64,000 nt of DNA, from NCBI GenBank assembly GCA_022419385.1, contig JAJUBI010000002.1:186001-250000 (forward strand). Reading direction: 5' to 3'. The notes beneath the pieces are model-generated. The model was not told the DNA's origin and ran no database searches. It saw nothing but the letters and a program-made list of their open reading frames with translations. This document shows, in pieces, positions 58,626-64,000 of this stretch. A program made the position numbers and the translations under genes. This DNA is from Paraconiothyrium sp. Pb-2020. Its lineage: Eukaryota; Ascomycota; Dothideomycetes; Pleosporales; Didymosphaeriaceae. Position 1 is the first letter of the stretch. Every line of letters starts with the position of its first letter.

Positions 58626-60071
58626 GGTTGGAAAAGAGATGACTGTAGAAATGATGATAACGGAGTGTTGAGAAAGGAGTGTAGTTTTGTGGGCGAATAA
58701 AAGGGATGGACAATTAAAAAGTAAAGCCTAGGACAATGTGATAGAGTAGTGGTAAGATATCTGCTACCAGTCTTATATGGCGTATTTTGCTTCGCTGTAA
58801 TTGCTCTTGGTCACAGACCTTGATTCGCTGTGAACAACCTGCATAGATGTGTTTAGAGCCCAACCTCTTGCTCGGATACCTTCGAACACAGCTTTCCGAT
58901 ACATCAGTGTGAACATCGGAAAGTCGATGACATTGGTTCTCTATATCTCCAGTGTATGCTACGTTCGACTTACCACGACAACTTGTTCGTGATACTTCTA
59001 AGAGCGACTGCTGCAAGGTCCGTAGATTTCCTAGAGGCCTTCCTTGGCGTTGATACCCTTTTGGTATGGCCTGCATGGATACACTGTGGGTAGTTGCTCA
59101 ATTACTGAGGCTCGCTCCGCGACTAAACCCTATAGTTCAAGTTGTACAAATTGGAGGTAACCTAGGAACGTGCGGGTTGGGCACCATGCCGGATTTCAGT
59201 TGTCGGGTTCGTCAGTTAGATTGATCCACACACGAGTCATAGATATGCCGCTATCACATACACTTCTTTGTCGATAGCAGCTTGCATACGCATCATAGAG
59301 GAGCTGCTCTGCGTGGTCGTTGATACCTGCTGGTGCCCGGACACACATTCTCATCCTTCGATCATCTGTTTGCGCAAGCGGTCCTACTGTTGTGTAGGTT
59401 GTCTAAAGTCAGTGCAGCGCTCCCCGGCTGACTGGTGGAATGGTAAGGGCACCTGCATCAACTCGAAGTCACTTGACGGGTGCGACTGTGACGGCTTGTT
59501 TCCGAATAGTGTTTGTCCCCATGCTCTCATCACGCCTTCCCGCTCCTCAACACTTTTGAAATATCTGCGAACCTTCTTCGTAGGATCACTTCGTGCAATG
59601 CTCTGTCTGTGGTTGAAAGACAGTGGGGGCTCAGATCTGGGACGCAGGTGGCGCAGGCCCGCGATGGCGTCTTGGGGTCGGGCATTTTCTCGAACGTGCG
59701 CGGCTGCCTGGCCCGTGCAGTTAACGCCTGCCCAACTGGTAGCGACGCCAACAAGATTCATTGCACCCAGAAACTACCTCTTGACTGCGGCGCTTGATCC
59801 GACGACCTTCCACCCGGTGCCCCGCCGCCTGAACGCGCTCGTGGACATCTCGGTGCGCGCATGATAGCGGAGCCTGCCCATGATCCGCCTCATCCTCACC
59901 GCCAGGCTCCACAAAGAGCACTACAACATCTGATCACAACACGACCGGAAACAGGCCCAGAAGTCTAGTATTGCGAATCTCGTCACCCCGAAAGCACCTC
60001 AATACATTTGCTACAACAAAAGCTCGATCGAACACCGCCACGCGTTCTCCCCCACCTGGACATCATCCGCC
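58626..60071. other. intergenic, divergent promoters
   Basis: No supported gene. The frame at 59268-59864 lacks domains and is Arg/Cys-rich in the way non-coding frames are. Confidence 0.5.
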
Positions 60072-62845
60072 ATGGCAGGGCCTTTGGGCAGTACAACCCC
60101 GTTCGCCGCGCCCGCGTACCTCCAGTCGTTCCGTCCCGCCTCTTCTATGAGCGCAAACAGATTCGACGAGGGCTACTCTGAGGACACACGGAGCCAGACC
60201 GGTAGCGACATGGTGATGCGGACGGATTCGCAATTAGGCGCAGGTGGGACAGACCAGGACCTGCAGTATGCGCTGCCGGATTGGGTTATGCACATGTCGG
60301 AAAGCGAACGGAGTGGTATGTACAGAGTTGCGGTACTCATGCGATGGTACTAACTCAGCGCTTAGAATTCGCGTATGCTATACTGCGGTCACTCCGAACC
60401 TCGTCTATTGCGGGGATTGTCGAAAAGCTAAACCCTCTTCTCCACCTCGATCCTGTCATCTACCTACCGCCCGAGATCACTTTCCAAATATTCTCATACT
60501 TGACTCCCGAAACACTACTCCGCGCTTCAACACTCTCTCGAACATGGCGAGGTCGAGTCATGGACAGCCCGTTATGGAAGCTATTGTTCCGGCTGGAAGG
60601 ATGGAACTCAAATTTTCCGCAGGTGCGCGCGTATGAGGAGGGTGAGAGACATAGGCGGGTGGAGAAGAAAGAGAAGGAGCGCAAGACACGGCCGAGGGCA
60701 GCCGTAGATTCTTCTGAAGACATAGAGACTGACAAGCCTTCATCAAAGAAGCGGTCACGCGAAAAGCCTACGCTCTTTGGCGACGGTACTGCTGACAGCG
60801 AGATCAAGGACGGACTGGAGCCGCTTTCGCTCGATGGCGCATCGCGGTATCCATGGGCGGAGCAACATGGCGTCGTGGAGGCGGACGCGTCGCCGAGTTC
60901 TCAAGATCAGATGGAAGGTGTTTCATATGGTGGTACCTCACCTGTTACCTCGCCCACAGGAGAGCCATCGCGGCGGCAAAAGCGACTCTTTGAATCTAGC
61001 GACGACGCGGCAGTTCCCATGCCGCCAAATGTTATGGATCCACCTTTACGACCTTCCCTAATACTAGCAAACCCCGACCCCAAGATCAATTGGCAGTATC
61101 TTTATAAGCAAAAGAGGCGGTTAGAAGAAAATTGGGATGCTGGTCGCTACGCAAACTTTCAACTTCCTCATCCTAATCACGCCTCGGAAGCGCATACGGA
61201 ATGTGTCTACACCATCCAGTACTCCGGGAAATATCTGGTCAGTGGTAGCCGCGACAAGACCGTCAGGGTCTGGGATCTAGACACACAACGCCTAATGTTG
61301 CCGCCATTGGTCGGACATAGGGCGTCCGTCCTTTGCTTGCAATTCGATGAAAGACCCAGTCAAAATCTTATAGTCTCTGGAGGCAGCGATTGCAACGTGA
61401 TAATGTGGGAGTTCTCTACGGGCCGCATGATCAAGAAGCTCGACAAAGCACATTCCGAGTCGGTCCTAAATCTAAGATTCGATGACACATATCTGGTCAC
61501 GTGCTCCAAAGACAAAACGATCAAGGTATGGAATAGGAAGGAAATGTTACCCACTGATGATACATATCCACTGTCAACGACCCGGTCTGGAGCAAAGTTC
61601 CCATCATACATTATCAACATGCAGCAACAAACGGAGAAACAACACTTGTACTTCAAGCCGTTACAACCCTATACCCTGATCATGACACTCGAGGGTCATG
61701 GTGCTGCCGTCAATGCGATACAAATCCTGGATGGGCAAATCGTATCTGCATCAGGAGATCGCAGCGTCAAAGTTTGGGACGTTCGCACAGGAGCTTGCTC
61801 ACGAACGTTCTCCGGCCACTCTAAAGGCATTGCTTGCGTGCAATTCGACGGGCGTAGGATTGTCAGTGGAAGTTCTGATGAGACTGTGCGAATCTTCGAT
61901 CGAGCCACCGGCGCAGAAGTGGCTTGCCTGCAGGGTCATTCCAACCTCGTCCGCACTGTTCAGGCTCAGTTTGGTGACCTACCCGGAAATGAAGAAGAGC
62001 TGGAGGCCGAAGCTCGCGCAATCGACAATACCTTCTTCGAAGCCCAGAGGCAAGGATTGGTGTCTGGAGAAATGACGAGAGCACAACGCCGGGCGCGAAA
62101 TGCTGGATCTCGAGACCCCAAGGCCATCTTTGCGTACGGTGCCAAATTGCCTCCTGGAGGCGGAGGCAGCAAGTGGGCGAGGATAGTTTCCGGCTCTTAC
62201 GACGAGACAATAATCATCTGGAAGAAGGGACAGGACGGCGCATGGGAGAAGTCAAAAGTGTTGTATCAAAGTGAGGCCGTGAGGGCAGCTGGAGGACGCC
62301 CACGTCGGCCTGTTGGGCATGTTCACCACGCTCATCCGGCTGGCCAAAACCAACACCAAAATCAGAACCCCAACCAGCAACAGAACAACGGGCACGGCCA
62401 AGCAAACAGTTTCCAGGCTCTGGCGCAGCAGGCCCAGGCCCAAGCTCAAGCTGCAAGTACACTAGCGCAGCAAGCGCAAGCTCTCCATATGGTTTCTGTG
62501 CACACGGCCACGACGAATGGCACGACCACAGTAACGGCGCAAAACGGTGCTCCAAACAACGCAAATCAAGCTGCTGCGAACCAAGGGCCAGCAGCGAATG
62601 CACCGCAGCAAGCTGGGGGTCCTGCAAACCCTGCACCGAACCACCATCATCACCATCACCACCATGGCCACGTACTCCATGGCCCTGCTCCGGCATCGCA
62701 AGGCACATCGCGCGTGTTCAAGTTGCAGTTCGACGCGCGAAGGATAGTGTGCTGCAGTCAGGATCCCACGATTGTGGGGTGGGACTTTGCCAACAACGAC
62801 AAGGATATCATGCTTGCAAGCCAGTTCTTTGGTGAGTCGATATGA
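60072..62845 (+). CDS. F-box/WD40 protein, SCF ubiquitin-ligase substrate receptor
   Basis: Two exons, 60072-60315 and 60366-62845 (907 residues). The intron has donor GTATGT, a TACTAACTC branch and acceptor CTTAG. An F-box starts near residue 115 (LPPEITFQIFSYLTPETLLR). After an acidic/basic linker come WD40 repeats: YLVSGSRDKTVRVWDLDT, IVSGGSDCNVIMWEF, YLVTCSKDKTIKVWN, IVSASGDRSVKVWDVRT, IVSGSSDETVRIFDRAT, IVSGSYDETIIIWK and a last one at the C-terminus. Before that last blade lies an insertion rich in Gln/Ala/Asn with eight consecutive His. This is the Cdc4/Met30/beta-TrCP-type architecture, which recognises phosphorylated substrates. The exact orthologue is not assigned. Confidence 0.92.
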
Positions 62846-64000
62846 AGGGTGTTATAGGCAAATGAGAAGTCTTGCACAATCCGAAACATCCCCGCCAAGA
62901 TCGGGAGCGGAAAGACGGACGCCGACGCCGACGAATACGACAAGTTTGTGCGAGTTGACGCGCATTCGCATGAGGTGGGCGTTGCCATTTCTGACAATCG
63001 CAATGCGAGCGCTACGAAGTAGTTTCCGGAGTGGGTTGGCATCAGCTTGCCTTAGATCAGCTGGGCGTAATGAGTCGAAATGCGTGCATGTAAGCGGTGT
63101 CATCGGTTGGCTAACCCTTGCGTGAGCTTTTCCTACTGTATCATATTTGCTCGGGCGTTTGCGAGAATCGAGCGGTTTGGCGGAAACGTTGGCATGAGGT
63201 TACATTAGCGGCATAGAGCAGTTTCGCAGAAGCTTTACATAGTGATGAACAAATCCAGACATGGTATCGTATGGAGAATTCCAGCGGTCTCCACGCGCAT
63301 GTGAAGATGCTAGTCGTCAGTCACGCACATGAGCCCAGACGGACGAATCCATCAAAACAGAAATCAAACTTGCGCAGAGAAGATAGCAAGCAGGACGTGG
63401 GAACCGTCCGTCCGGATGGATGCCCCAGGCGTCCCCTTCCTAGAAAACACAACAACCCAGCGCCCGGCATGCTCGTCTCCAGCAGCCGGCAAGGCTGTCT
63501 TAAATAAAAGCCCCGGGACGCTCGGCAGCCCCAGGCAGCAACTATGGCAGTGTCTGGCACCGCGCGCGCAGACCCAGGGGCCCGGAGCCCTTTTGAAGGC
63601 TCTCCCGGAGGCTGCACGGGGCACGTGGCAGGGCTGCAGGCGGGCTCGGAAGCGGAAGCACGAGGCATCCGTAGGGGTTTCGGCGTCTCGCTACGCTAGT
63701 GTAGGGGGGTGAGACTGGTGGAGCTTGCTGCGGTAGCGCGCCGAGGGGCACGTATGGGATTATGGGAGGGCGGGCTAGGCTTGGTTTGTGCGGATTCTGC
63801 GAGGTGCCACTTCAGGGTCTGGCAGGAGGTGCCTGGGGGGAAAATGGTCCGCGAGTGGAGGTGAGCGGTTTCGTCCGTGGATGTCGGATGTGCTTTTAAG
63901 GGTGGATGCGAGCAAGGGGGTGTGCTGGGCGTCGTCTCGCAGTCTCGAGTCTATAGGAGGTGGGGGTGCGGGGAGATGCCCTCGACGTTAACGTTATCAC
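62846..64000. other. intergenic to the window end, nothing recognised
   Basis: 3' flank of the F-box/WD40 gene, then G/C-rich sequence with short frames only. A TAAATAAAAG string near 63501 could be a promoter element of a gene to the right. Confidence 0.45.

Overview
The window reads as a gene-rich piece of a filamentous ascomycete genome (Pezizomycotina, probably a Dothideomycete). The grounds are short introns of about 47-60 nt with GTAAGT/GTATGT donors and CTAAC/CTGAC-like branch sites, fungus-specific families (2EXR, Clr5, a DUF7025-type AAA ATPase, an asco-laccase with a C-terminal DSGV plug, Cdc24 with a PB1 domain) and a dense secretome. No tRNA, rRNA, CRISPR array or complete transposon was seen. 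Every splice junction was read by eye from frame continuity and splice signals; none has transcript support.

Layout. 1-1.2 kb: 3'-truncated DUF1992 (DNAJC28-like) mitochondrial gene (-). 2.6-3.9 kb: uncharacterised protein (+). 4.1-5.7 kb: 2EXR-domain protein (-). 6.9-12.4 kb: two secreted toxin-like genes (+). The first has a CheD/CNF-like Thr-Cys-His triad and the second is an enterotoxin-A-like ADP-ribosyltransferase. Each has a lysine-rich linker and cysteine repeats, and a small intracellular-type protein (-) lies between them. 12.9-14.3 kb: GH5 exo-beta-1,3-glucanase (+). 15.0-16.4 and 21.1-22.4 kb: two proteinase-K-like subtilases (-) separated by a 4.7 kb gene desert. 26.0-28.7 kb: an unusual CBM18-CBM18-PAN-laccase fusion (-). 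31.6-34.2 kb: large ascomycete protein of unknown function (-). 35.4-36.2 kb: secreted N-glycosylated, possibly GPI-anchored protein with a frame break in its signal peptide (+). 37.0-38.7 kb: Clr5-domain protein (+). 38.9-41.4 kb: seven-exon AAA ATPase (-). 42.1-42.6 kb: small protein (+).

From 44 kb onward the content looks like conserved housekeeping or signalling: F-box/RG-rich protein (-), STAND-type N-terminal domain fused to a degenerate G-alpha (+), Nramp metal transporter (-), Cdc24 RhoGEF (-), secreted M43 metalloprotease (-) and a large F-box/WD40 SCF receptor (+).

Working together. Between about 6.9 and 36 kb nearly every recognisable product is secreted: two toxin-like enzymes, a glucanase, two proteases, a chitin-binding laccase and a glycoprotein. 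That suggests an accessory island for interaction with other organisms or for wall and protein turnover. The strongest candidate for an undescribed system is the toxin-like pair: two unrelated catalytic folds on the same secreted Lys-rich/Cys-repeat architecture in neighbouring genes.
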